Source of the DNA: Symbiodinium kawagutii
Lineage: Eukaryota; Sar; Dinophyceae; Suessiales; Symbiodiniaceae
NCBI GenBank assembly: GCA_009767595.1
Contig: VSDK01028707.1
Coordinates: 22,447-86,446, forward strand
Reading direction: 5' to 3'
Length of the DNA: 64,000 nt
Made by a program: the position numbers and the translations under genes. This document shows positions 48,062 to 57,569 of this stretch, in pieces; the first letter of the stretch is position 1, and each line of letters begins with the position of its first letter. The notes beneath the pieces are model-generated. The model was not told the DNA's origin and made no database searches. It saw only the letters and a program-made list of their open reading frames with translations.

Positions 48062-48786
48062 CTAACCAATCTTTATCTCATCCGACCCAAAACAAGATCC
48101 ATGCCCAAAACTTAAGACAAAATATGTTTAGCCACCTAGAGTCGGGATTCTCAAAAGCAACGGGATCCTTGCTCTCCTTGTCCGTTTCCGTAGCACTCAC
48201 CAAAGCAGCAGCGCCTCAAAGAGTCAGAGGAAGAGTTTTATAATAGAGATTGGAAGCCCAAAAAAATAAGAGAACATCGAATGTTGTGGTTGCCAAGCAA
48301 AATCTCCAAGAGGATTCCAAACCGGATCGGAGCACCAAAGTTACAGACTGATGAAATTCTAATATCTGCGCGAGCCCGGGAAAACTATGGAGATATCTCA
48401 AGGGCAGAAAACAAGAAGGATTATTGGAGTGGCAAGCAAGTCACGGAGGATTGATCAGATCGGACTAGAGAAAAGAACTAGACAGTCTGCTGGCAATGTT
48501 ATATGTAAGCCACAAAAGATTTCCAAGATTGTGTATATTAAGCAAGAGATCATCATTGAGAAGGTAGCAGGAGAACAGGAAAGAAAGTCAATCGATCACA
48601 AAAAAGAAAGACAATGAAAGAGCAGCTAAGCGATTCCCGGATTTTATGACAGGAAAGAATAGATGGTAGCGGAGCCGTACACAGAACCATCTATCAATGA
48701 TGGAAGCCCGTGGAAGTTGCGCCATTGGGAAATCTCTGTGCGGTAATCAAAAAGACTTTTGAATAGCAGATCACAACAGTCCAGCA
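48062..48786. other. no supported gene inside E2
   Basis: One possible minus-strand exon at 48212-48130 (after a TTTGAG acceptor, before AGGTGG). The remainder is AT-rich with no M2 copies and no convincing frame. Confidence 0.4.
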
Positions 48787-48789
48787 TAA

Positions 48790-49789
48790 TCAATTCAAGT
48801 CACGTTCCTTCACTGCCAACATCCGATCCCTGGCTTCTTTGCAACCATCACTGCACGGAGGCGGCAAGACCACGGGATTCTTCTCAGCCTTCTCGCAGAT
48901 GCCCTTGAGGCTGTTGCACAGACTTGTCAGGGTTCCCATGAGCTTGCTGGCTTTCAACTGTTCTTTCTTCCAAGCGGCGGCGCGCACGCGAGCCAGCTTT
49001 CGAGCAGCAGTAGCAGCATCTCGTTCACTGGTATCCTTGGCTGCTTTGGCTTCACGGTGCACCGTTGTCTCTGAATCAGAAGGGACTTCCCAGACTTCAT
49101 CGTCCTGAATCATTTCAGCTGCAGGACCAGCTGAAGGAGCAGCCTTGCTTTTGGCCTTTCCCTGCTTCTCTTTTTTCAGGTTCCACTCGCGTTCAGCCAA
49201 CTCCTTTTCCACAGATCCTCTGATGTCGTCAGTGTTCACTGTCAAAATCGGGGCGCTGTAAGTAGAGCCCCACACCTCAAGTTCTTGAGAAATGAAGTGG
49301 TGTCTGCCAAACAAACACAAAAAGAAAAGACCACCATTCCCCACCAAAACGTCTGAAATTGTGTCTAGGCACTGGGTCATCCTTTTTTTCACCCTTCGTC
49401 TCCACCAAGGTCTCATCGAATCCTCGCGCCTTCCAGACTGATAAGGGGAGAAATTCTTTGCGCACATTGATATGTGTCTGAAGGGTCTTGAAATGGCAAA
49501 TGGAACTGATCATCTTGGCTTTGACAATCTGCCATCTCGAGCCCTTGGGAGCGACCTTGAGCTGATCGCCCGTGGAGCGAAAAAACTCTTTGAGTTGATC
49601 AGCACTCATCTGCGTCAGGCTAGCTGGGTAACCGCCTAAGTGTTTGTATATCATTTGATATACGTTCCAGCAAGACCTACACTGCAAAGTGCCACGTCCC
49701 ATGGCCGGGATATCTTCTGAATCAGTTGCCTGCCCGCATTTGGAACACGGAGGCAACTCAGGGGTATCAGCTGGCACCATGCTCGTCAT
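48790..49789 (-). CDS. E2 zinc-ribbon protein, 310 aa, two exons
   Basis: Exon 49789-49371 joins 49303-48790 in phase across a 67-nt GC-AG intron (311 codons with stop). The N-terminus has two CxxC pairs (C15/C18 and C37/C40), a zinc-ribbon pattern. A conserved-looking helical block with several Trp and Lys follows. The second half has an acidic patch (DDEVWEVPSDSE) and then a long charged helix (ARKLARVRAAAWKKEQ). The fold suggests a DNA- or protein-binding accessory factor of the element. A similar but shorter Cys cluster ends the E1 transposase. The start is the first ATG after a GATAGTGC minisatellite. Confidence 0.65.
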
Positions 49790-49799
49790 GGTTTGACTT

Positions 49800-50085
49800 C
49801 CTGGCAGCAAGACTTGAAAGCAAAAGGGCCAAAAAGGTCTCGCTTCCTCGCAGCAAGACTTCGAAAAAAAGGAGCCAAAAATGGCTTCCGGAGCTGGATA
49901 GTGCACAGATAGTTTGTGGATAGTGCAAGATAGTGCCAGATAGTGCAGGATAGTTTTGGATAGTGCGAGATCGTTTTGGTATGTTTTTGAACACCCGAAC
50001 ACGGATAGTGCTGGATAGTGCGGGCGTTTGTTGTTGGATTTACACGGGGTTGGCAAAGATAGTGCTAGATAGTGCGCGGTTGCGG
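49800..50085 (+). repeat. GATAGTGC minisatellite and short duplication
   Basis: From about 49898 words of GATAGTGC(A/C)(A/G) repeat loosely every 10-14 nt to 50078. Just before, CTTCCT(G/C)GCAGCAAGACTT is repeated twice (49798, 49848). A GGAGCCA-AAAA-TGGCTTCC hairpin at about 49870-49889 resembles an M1 module inside E2. Confidence 0.75.
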
Positions 50086-50232
50086 CGGTCACAAGGACAC
50101 AGGTGGCATCCAGAGGTATGGGTCTACAAACAGACCTATTTAAACCAAGAATAAGGCAGAACTCTGTGCTTTTAGATTGTCTAAAGACAACCTTTCTAAC
50201 CCTTACTTGACGCGCGCAACCCTGTTTATAAA

Positions 50233-50416
50233 CAAGAGCGGACCACACCGCTTCCCTTTGTTGCCCCCTTAACAAGGAAGTGCCCACGCATCTGGAGATG
50301 ACTGCCTGTTTGGAACAAGAGCGCTTCACACCGCTTCTCTTTCCAGCCAAAAAAAAAGATTGGTCAATCGCATTGGACCTGTATGCCTGCTTGCAACAAG
50401 AGCGGGCCACACCGCT
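50233..50416 (+). repeat. three M2 modules spaced ~80 nt
   Basis: Copies at 50233-50253, 50316-50336 and 50397-50416. The last two are preceded by related GCCTG-TTGGAACAAG/GCCTGCTTGCAACAAG sequence, so the unit that duplicated is longer than the module itself. Confidence 0.9.
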
Positions 50417-50522
50417 GAGACACCCGAAAATTACTCGTTGGTATCCTCTTCCCTTTAGCTCTCTGAAAGCGCTACTTTTTTTCTCTGCTGGATCTACTCC
50501 CGGTTCGTAGCACACGTCCACC

Positions 50523-51749
50523 TCACTTGGTAGAAGGTCGCTTCAGAACAGGCTGCTTCACACCCTTCACTTTGCTAGTGCCCTTGTTGGAAGAAGGCTT
50601 TGCCGGTTGAACTGACGGAGGTAAGAAGCCCTCTTTCTCCAACCTGCACAGAACAAAAAAAATGTGATCCGTATGCTTCGCTTTTTTTTTGGTCATCCCA
50701 AGCGCCTCTGACGCCAGGAAGCTGCACTGCTTCGACCAAGCTCAACGATCTCGTTCGTCTTGCGATGAAACTCCTGCAAAGTCTTGCGCCGATTGATCTG
50801 GTCAATGCGAATTTCAGCCAGAACACAAGCCACTTGGCACGACCCAAGGTCGCCAACTGCTTCACACGAGTCCACCCTGGCCATGAATGCGTCCACTGCC
50901 TCGTCAGGGCAATGGAAGTGCTTTGATTGGTCCTTTATACTCTTTGAAGCAGCCAAACCCGCTCACAGCAATGAATCCAAAACATTCTGGGCACAAGGAT
51001 AATATACCCAAGTCCAACAACAAGGGCGGGGCCATACCGCTTCTACCACACTCAAGAGCGGGCCAAACCGCTTCTACTACACTCCTAGTGGTTGCCAGCG
51101 CCTGAGCGCACGCAAGTGTTTCCAATCAAGAGCGGGCCAAACCGCTTTCAAAATTACAATGTTTAGAAAAAAAACCGCGCCTCGCCCACATATTGATTCC
51201 CAGGCCATTTCCCAGGCAAGGTCATCACTTTGATTCCGGCAGCTGGATTCCAAACTTCGATGCTCTTCTGAGCAGGAATCCACTTCAAATCAAAGATCCT
51301 GGTTCCATTGGGCGCCCCGGTTGGACGCACCACCATCGCATTTCCACTTTGCTGAAGATACCTGGGCTGCAAAGAACAAACGCATGCCTCTGACCATTCT
51401 CTCTCTTTGAAAAAAACCGTTCTTTTCTTGGACAAAACAAATGATTCAATCCTAGGCGCAACCTCCACGCCGGAACGTGTTCCATGTTCTCATGCTCAAC
51501 TTGCTGGTACTTCAGGGAGCTGTACCCGCTGCCTATGAAGAGGAAACCATCGCTACGGCGATGACGTTGTTCCTGCACAATCGGCAAAGGCTTCCACGGC
51601 ATTGTGTTCGCCCAGCGCTGCCATGACTCCGGCGACCGATTCATCTCCATGGACGACCATGGAATCATCCGGCACTCAAACCTGGGATTATCCATCGTGA
51701 AGGGCTCACTGTAGATTTGCTCTGCAGTCAGAGGGTTTCCGTGAGCCAT
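50523..51749 (-). CDS. E2 264-aa protein, four exons
   Basis: Exons 51749-51463, 51361-51190, 50920-50706 and 50643-50523 join in phase to 265 codons. Introns are 101 nt (GT), 269 nt (GT) and 62 nt (GC). The start is taken at ATG 51749; the frame is open upstream to an acceptor at 51790, so another 5' exon is possible. The protein has a Trp/Pro-rich first part, a middle with alternating strands, an acidic-helical part (CPDEAVDAFMARVDS) and a Lys-rich tail. No family is recognised. The 269-nt intron contains three M2 copies, the clearest evidence that M2 modules occur inside introns. Confidence 0.65.
51021..51147 (+). repeat. three M2 modules inside an intron
   Basis: Copies at 51021-51042, 51053-51073 and 51127-51147, all within the 50921-51189 intron. 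The sequence TTCTAC-ACACTC is repeated between the first two. Confidence 0.9.
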
Positions 51750-51814
51750 TAGTTGCTTCGCAAGCAATGCACAAGTGACAATGGTCAATCTGCACCAGGG
51801 GGACAAGTTGCAAG

Positions 51815-51968
51815 CAAGAGCGGGTCATACCGCTGATATAATCCAAACCCATATATACATATATATAGCTAACCAAACTTATTATAAATACATTACCGGT
51901 ATACTAAGCTAAGTTGACAACATCTACCTTTGGCCAGCCACAACCACACAAGAGCGGAACACACCGCT
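51815..51968 (+). repeat. two M2 modules between coding units
   Basis: Copies at 51815-51834 and 51949-51968, between the 264-aa protein gene and the end of the 452-aa gene. Confidence 0.9.
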
Positions 51969-52185
51969 GCTTCTTTTCTAGAAACATTTCCAGGAAAGCA
52001 ACCCAAAAGAACCTTTGGAACCACACAACTGCTATCTTTCCAGTAATGCAAGGTACCCGAGACATGTTTTTTTCCCCAGGAAAAGACTGTGATCGACACA
52101 GCCTAAAGAACGTGCTTCTTGACTTGAGATGCACACAGTTGGAAAGAAAATTCCAGGACTATATTCAGGAAGCTACTCAGTAAAC

Positions 52186-54256
52186 TCAATGGCCACCGCC
52201 ATGATCCCGTTGCGCTTTGCGACCAGCGGCACGAGCCTTCTTGCAAATGGTCTGCTTGTCCAACTTGCCTTCCTTGATCAACCTACCTCATCAAGCAGGG
52301 ATTTTCCAATGGTACTCCAGTTTAGAAGCACAGAATGTTTACCTCCCCAACGGTACTGGTGAAGAGCTGAGGTTGTTTTGGTAAAAATGATTTTGGATCA
52401 AGAGCGGGCCACACCGCTTCTAGTCCAACCTGCTGCCCACAAAGCAAGCTGCCCTAAGACTCCTATACCAGGGTATACCCAACCAAACCCTCCCTTTGAG
52501 AAGATTGAACATTGCTGTGAGCTGTATCCAAACCCCAAGTGGCAGCCCCCGTTGCTTCTACTCTCCCCAATAAAACCATAGCGTAGCTCAACGAATGATC
52601 AAGTTGCTATGCATCCGGTGATATGCACGGCTATAAATGCACTGCGGGGTCATCTTGACTTCCGGTGTCTTCTCTTTCTTCTTCATGGCCAAAACTGCCT
52701 TGCTGGCACTTGGTCGCTTCATGGAAGGTTCGTGGCTGACCTTTGCTTTCTTCCCGGCCCCTGCATGCGCAGGCTTCTTCATCACAAGCTGGGCCTTTGG
52801 TTTCGATTGCGATTTCGCTTTGGCTTTCGGTCGCTGCCCCAAAGATCCTTGGACAGAGCGCTCCTGCAGAGCTTTTTGCAAACGATCACTGCCATCACCT
52901 TGAAACGGCTGCTCTGACAGCGCATCGCTGGCAGCATCTGCAGCAGACACCGCCGGTTCACCAGAGATCTCCATGTCCTTGGTCTCACCAGCAGACAAAC
53001 CCAAAATGCCATTGTTCGACTCATCACAGGCTGCAACACCATGCGAAGGAGGACCAGCTCTGTCCTGCACGTGGAATCTGCGAGAACGAAAACCCTCGCT
53101 CACCTACAAAGACCAGAGTTATACACTAAAGATTGACACATATCGCCAAGAAAAGAAACCATCCAGGAACATCCTATGGCTGCTTCACTGGGATCAAATA
53201 GTTACAGGAATCACACGGGATGAACATACCAAGAATAAGAGCGCTGTTAGAGAACCATTCTTCATACCCAGAACTCAGCAAAAGGTCCCGAGTAGGATCA
53301 TCTTCTAAGGCCAGCTGCGGCACGGAAGGCTTTCGGGTGACAGGCGACACAGAAGAAGCCGAATCACTTGGGGTATGTCCGATACTTCCTTGCCCCATAC
53401 GAAAAGCAAACTCCATCAGCTTGGTGGTCTGGTCCATGGATGAATCCGTGGACGGTTGCCTCAGCCCTTTCTCCTGCTCCTCTTTGCTGTACCGAAGCTT
53501 CGTGGCCCCTTGCGCAATCAACAGCCGATCCAAATCGATACCTGCCAGTGGAGATCCAGGGTTCTTCATGAAAGCATTCTGAACACCCCCCGGTCGTGGC
53601 CCACATGGTACTCGGCAATAGGTTCATGATGATCTATATACACACCCTATTTGCAGACCGAGAAGGGTCGCATGAACATCGTTCTACGCAAAATGATACC
53701 TGGATTAGCTTCATAATGCAACTCACGCCTTCGCAAAGAATCTTATCCTTCCAAACATGGCGCACCATTGGCAATTAAAACTTTGTGTAGCCAACCTCAA
53801 GCAAAAAAACTAGGTAATGATACTTGCAACAGAAACAGACGCCAAGGGACGACAAACCACCGGCTCCTCTGACGCAAACGCTTGCAAATGGTATTCTGCA
53901 GGCAAGTCTGCGGGTGAGCGAGGTAGAATCTCAACGTACTGTGTGTAGAGCAAGTCTTGACCATTGGCTCGCTTGGCTTGCTTGTAGTTGCGCCAAGTGG
54001 TTTTCAACGTATTCACAGCCTTGTATCGCTCAAAGGAACTCATGGGCGGTCCGGGGGATGAACCACATTGTTCCAACAGATTATGCACCATTCCCATAGT
54101 GCATTCCGATGGACACCTCATCCCGAGGTCCCAAGCATGAGCCAACAGCACTAAAGCTGTCTGCTCCTTGGGTTCATTATGCAACCGATTCCACAAGCTA
54201 TCTGTCAGATAGTGCGGTAGACATGTGTAGTTCTGCTGCTTGCGACGATCAACCAT
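52186..54256 (-). CDS. E2 452-aa Lys-rich protein, five exons
   Basis: Exons 54256-53837, 53578-53261, 53103-52608, 52366-52343 (a 24-nt micro-exon) and 52286-52186 join in phase to 453 codons. The donor after 53261 would be GA; a GT donor at 53255 with an acceptor at 53098 also keeps phase. The first part is helical with Trp and Cys. The third exon holds a Lys/Ala/Pro-rich region (KAKAKSQSKPKAQ, VMKKPAHAGAGKKAK) and then SRAYHRMH, which across the micro-exon and last exon continues into a Lys/Arg helix. I recall an SRAYH-plus-basic-helix ending from other dinoflagellate element proteins. One M2 copy lies in the 241-nt intron before the micro-exon. Function is probably nucleic-acid binding. 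Confidence 0.6.
52399..52515 (+). repeat. M2 module plus ~110-bp segment repeated at 54415-54525
   Basis: The M2 copy at 52399-52419 is followed by TCTAGTCCAACCTGCTGCCC, ACAAAGCA, CCAGGGTATACCCAACCAAA and a GAAGATT word. The same order with about 15% differences follows the M2 copy at 54415. A unit larger than the 20-bp module was therefore copied. Confidence 0.85.
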
Positions 54257-54356
54257 CCTGAATCTTGAAAAATGGCTACATGTTGGATAGAATTTCATGA
54301 TCCAAACCCTGCTGAAATCATACCCATCAATTAGCATACAGAAAATTAAAATTCTC

Positions 54357-54579
54357 CAAGAGCGACCACTCCGCTTTCCAAATATATATATGTTCACAGT
54401 AGAACAAGAAGTATCAAGAGCGGGCCACACCGCCTCTAGTCCAAGCTGCTGCCCACAAAGCACCCTGCCCTGAGACTGTTCAAGGTATACCCAACCAAAC
54501 ACTTCCTTGAAGAAGATTCAATGTATAAATTCAAACTATACACGATCTACCACCTTGTGTCAAGAGCGATCACACCGCT
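54357..54579 (+). repeat. three M2 modules, one in the duplicated segment
   Basis: Copies at 54357-54376, 54415-54433 and 54561-54579. The middle one begins the second copy of the 110-bp segment described at 52399-52515. Confidence 0.9.
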
Positions 54580-54756
54580 GGCGCAAATCAGGCGTACATA
54601 GAGCTGAATATCTAAATATGCATATTTGTAGTTCAGGTGACCCTCTCATTGCTTTATCCCTCGTTGATAAACATCCATCTTACGGAAGCTAACGCAAAAT
54701 TCCCCACAGAGACCCTCATCCGAAACTGTTTGGGTTGAAGCTTGAAAGTTGAACTC

Positions 54757-54842
54757 TGCGCGCGCGCGCGCGCGCTCCCGTGCTATATATATATATATAT
54801 ATGTATGTGCGTGTGTGTGTTTGTGTGTGTGTCTATGTGAGT
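54757..54842. repeat. CG, TA and GT microsatellites
   Basis: (CG)n at about 54757-54775 followed by (TA)n at 54784-54802 and an imperfect (GT)n to 54842. Confidence 0.95.
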
Positions 54843-55027
54843 GTTTGTTTCTAAATCCCCTGTGAAATCACAACATCATCACGCACACAGAGACGACCTT
54901 TTTTTCTTCTCCCCGGAAGACGATCACCAGTTCCATGACGCACAGTTGCGGAACTCAACTTGCCTCGAACCCGCCCTCTTCCTCCACACTCCCCATACTC
55001 TCCATTGGTGCTGTCTGGATGACTCAC

Positions 55028-55655
55028 CGGGCCATCGGTGATAATCGCCCGTGGATGGGTCCGAAGGCGCTCTTGGTTCTGGCGGCGCTCCAGGCGCCTT
55101 GACTCTTGCACCGCTGACCGATGGCATTGGAGGCAGCTTAGGTCCACCCGTGGGCACTGGAGGGGAACTCGAGCTCGAACTGGGTGGATCACAAGCCGCC
55201 TCAACCACGTAGTGTCCAGCACGAACAGGCGGAGGCACCAAGGAATCCAGAAGGCTTACAGCTGGATTCGACGGACTCGGCACAGCTGAAGCTCTCTCAG
55301 AGGTTGGCGTCCACCATGGCGCGGTCGCCTTCGCCAATGCAGAGGCGCTCTTCGGTCTCGTCTCTGAAATCTCCGTGGCCTTGGAGTGTGCAGGAGTGTT
55401 CTTTGGTGTTGTTCCTCCATGTTCCGAAGACTTGGCAATTACAGGATCGGTCTTTGGTGTTGTATCTGCATGGATGTCAGCCTCATCATCCCTAGCACCC
55501 TGTACTGGTGCATCCGGTCTGCTGCCAGAACTCGAGGTCAGAGCTGAGGTCAAACCACTCGACGATTGGGATGCTGCAGCCCTGTCCTTTCGAACAGCAT
55601 CAAGTCGAGCCCTCCATGGAGTTGGTCCTAGAGCGGGATGACCGCTTGAAATCAT
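55028..55655 (-). CDS. E2 Ser/Pro/Thr-rich protein, first exon
   Basis: ATG at 55655 opens 209 codons to a strong GTGAGT donor after 55028 (phase 1). The peptide is rich in Ser, Pro, Thr and Ala, with TTPK repeats (TTPKTD, TTPKNT), a Ser run (SSSSSS) and Pro clusters, so it is probably disordered. The first residues are encoded by a degenerate M2 copy (55629-55647), whose minus strand also supplies a possible CTCTAG acceptor, so the start codon is uncertain. The next exon was not identified. It may continue toward the 452-aa gene. Confidence 0.5.
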
Positions 55656-55754
55656 ATTTAAGACCTTTATTTTTCAAACATCTGTGAACCAACCATCCAC
55701 TAGAACAGGCTCCATGACTCTTCTTTGAAACTAGCAAGAGCGAGGCACACCGCT
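55629..55754 (+). repeat. two M2 modules, one overlapping a coding start
   Basis: 55629-55647 is a degenerate copy (TAGAGCGGGATGACCGCTT) that overlaps the start of the Ser/Pro/Thr-rich frame. 55735-55754 is a standard copy in the spacer. Confidence 0.8.
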
Positions 55755-56028
55755 ATGGATTCAAACCCACACTGAACACAAACGATCGATCCATGACACT
55801 GACAGCAATGAGCTTTTGATCATCTGTTGTTCAGGGTCTATACACCTCTGGTAATGCAATGGTCAGCCGATGAAACAAATGACTTCTCAACACTCAAATG
55901 CCAACGAGAGATGACCGTGACCACCTTATTATTAGAATCAACTGCGCCCAAGAGAACAGAACTGTATTTTACTAACAAACACACAATCATGGAACCATGT
56001 CATAAAATGAATTCTCTACACACATGAC

Positions 56029-56220
56029 CGTGGCCAAAGACTCTTGAGGTCCTTCGCGACTGCTCTCTCCTGGCACCACACCAGCTTCGCCTTTCAACCA
56101 GGCAGGTTGAGGAAGTCGCGCCTTCGTCCTTGGAGGCACGTATCCCTCAGGTTCCTTCGGGTTCACAGGGATTGAGCTCGCTTCAGGGGGAGGTTCTTCT
56201 CGCGGCCATGTGCGCTTCAT
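56029..56220 (-). CDS. E2 64-codon first exon candidate
   Basis: ATG at 56220 opens exactly 64 codons before a GTCATG donor after 56029. The peptide is Pro/Glu-rich (PREEPPPEAS, VNPKEPEGYVPPR). It reads in the same direction as the Ser/Pro/Thr-rich frame, but direct splicing to its possible acceptor at 55628 does not keep phase, so an exon may be missing. It is the coding block nearest the right end of E2. Confidence 0.4.
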
Positions 56221-56499
56221 CTCCAAGATGTCAAACGTCACTACCACAAACTAATGGATTTGACAAACAAAACAACCTGTTCATTGGTCATTGCCCCTTT
56301 TATGTAATTCTTCTGTACATCTTCATTCTACCTAGAGAATATATTGATTGCCATCCAACATGCCATGTAACCATGATGGCGACACATGGAGACCTTTAAA
56401 TTCATCAACAATGACCACGCAAACGCCCCATCAGCCAAACAGTTGCACAGATATACTTCCTTCAACAAACAGTGTGACCTGTTCCACTTCTTGAAACAT

Positions 56500-56562
56500 C
56501 AAGAGCGAGACACACCGCTTGACTTCACTACTTTCCAATCACAAGAGCGGGACACACCGCTT
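56500..56562 (+). repeat. two M2 modules near the right end of E2
   Basis: Copies at 56500-56520 and 56542-56562, both followed by TTCA(C/T)-ACTTTCCAATC, so they are a 42-bp tandem duplication. Confidence 0.9.
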
Positions 56563-56845
56563 CATTTCACGACTTTCCAATCCTATACTCTGTGTAGTAT
56601 TACATCGCCACGCAAAGAAATGTAACCTGGATGTATATGTACATATATACAGACAACAATTCAACAATTCTATGAATATATTCACGCACTTGCTGAACTG
56701 ATTCAGACACACAGAGACCAAAAACAAACATAGAACACGCAGGCAAAAAAACGTAAAAACATTACATCATGTCACAAAACAAAAATAGTGAAATCCATCG
56801 AAAAAAATCAATCAAAAACAAAAAACAATTTTCCTTCAAAAAACC

Positions 56846-57112
56846 ATAAGTAGGTTAAGTTGAAATAAGTAGGAGTAAGTAGAAGCAATTGCCCACAAGT
56901 CTACTTATGCCAAACATAGAAGTCGCAAAAAAAAATCTCCAGTCTACTTATTTCTACTTAGCAAGTAGGCTAAGTATCTTACAAATAGTTCCAACTAACT
57001 TACAACTAGCATAACTAAGCAAGTCTACTTATCCTACTTACGCTCACTTAATTTCTACTTAAATCCAACTTAGACAACTTAAAACCATGTTAAAACCTAC
57101 TTATAAGTTAGC
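56846..57112. repeat. E2 right subterminal AAGTAG array
   Basis: Inner ATAAGTAGG and AATAAGTAGG words (56846-56885) change to outer CTACTTA and TTACTT words (56902-57100). This mirrors 43030-43206. Confidence 0.8.
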
Positions 57113-57121
57113 GCAACTATC

Positions 57122-57146
57122 ATAACTAGAAACAGACCATTAGGTA
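57122..57146 (-). repeat. E2 right terminal inverted repeat
   Basis: Ends ...AGACCATTAGGTA. Its reverse complement begins TACCTAATGG like 43003. AG follows on the right and AG precedes the left end. Confidence 0.85.
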
Positions 57147-57215
57147 AGTCACCAAAAGTCAACTTGACGCAGCCATTACAATGCGTTTTGCACGCCAGCG
57201 CAATAGCGAGAATCA
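57147..57215 (+). repeat. ~54-bp tandem unit at the right flank of E2
   Basis: GACGCAGCCATTACAATGCG, TTTTGCACGCCAGCGCAATA and GCGAG match the units at 42895-43002. The first 15 bp after E2 do not continue the register of the left unit exactly, so some sequence was lost or changed at the junction. Confidence 0.8.
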
Positions 57216-57569
57216 CCGTCCCTTGCGCCTGCCATGCAAAGTGGACTTGGGACCCGTCATGAGACATGCTGAGACGCTACAAAGTGCCACGCCTGTCACA
57301 CAAAACAAGGTTGCAGGTCACGCAAAGCCACGCAAAATGACCACCTCCACACGCTTCCCCCAATGGTACGGGCCTTACGGCCCTACCGCGGACGGCGGCG
57401 GTCGGTTGCGAACGGGCGCGGTCGGTTGCGGTCAGTTGCGGTCGTAAACGCAACGTCCAGCGAACACGTCTCCACCCCCAGACCCCCACTATGAAACGAG
57501 AACCCGTGCTATGGATTCGGGAAAAAGTCCAATGTGCACGTTCACTTTGAATATCATGTCTCTACCTAC

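Larger units (their letters stand above)
43003..57146. mobile_element. E2: 14.1-kb candidate multi-gene DNA transposon
   Basis: The ends match in inverted orientation (43003-43028 and 57122-57146). Inside them lie AAGTAG/CTACTT-rich subterminal arrays. All supported genes are on the minus strand: a 137-aa protein, a transposase-like protein, a Lys/Ala-rich exon, a zinc-ribbon protein and three further multi-exon units. Twenty-three copies of one module (M2) lie between coding blocks, all in one orientation. The same small tandem repeat flanks both sides. There is no reverse transcriptase or LTR. A 2-bp AG could be the target duplication but is not convincing. The superfamily is not assigned. 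Confidence 0.8.
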
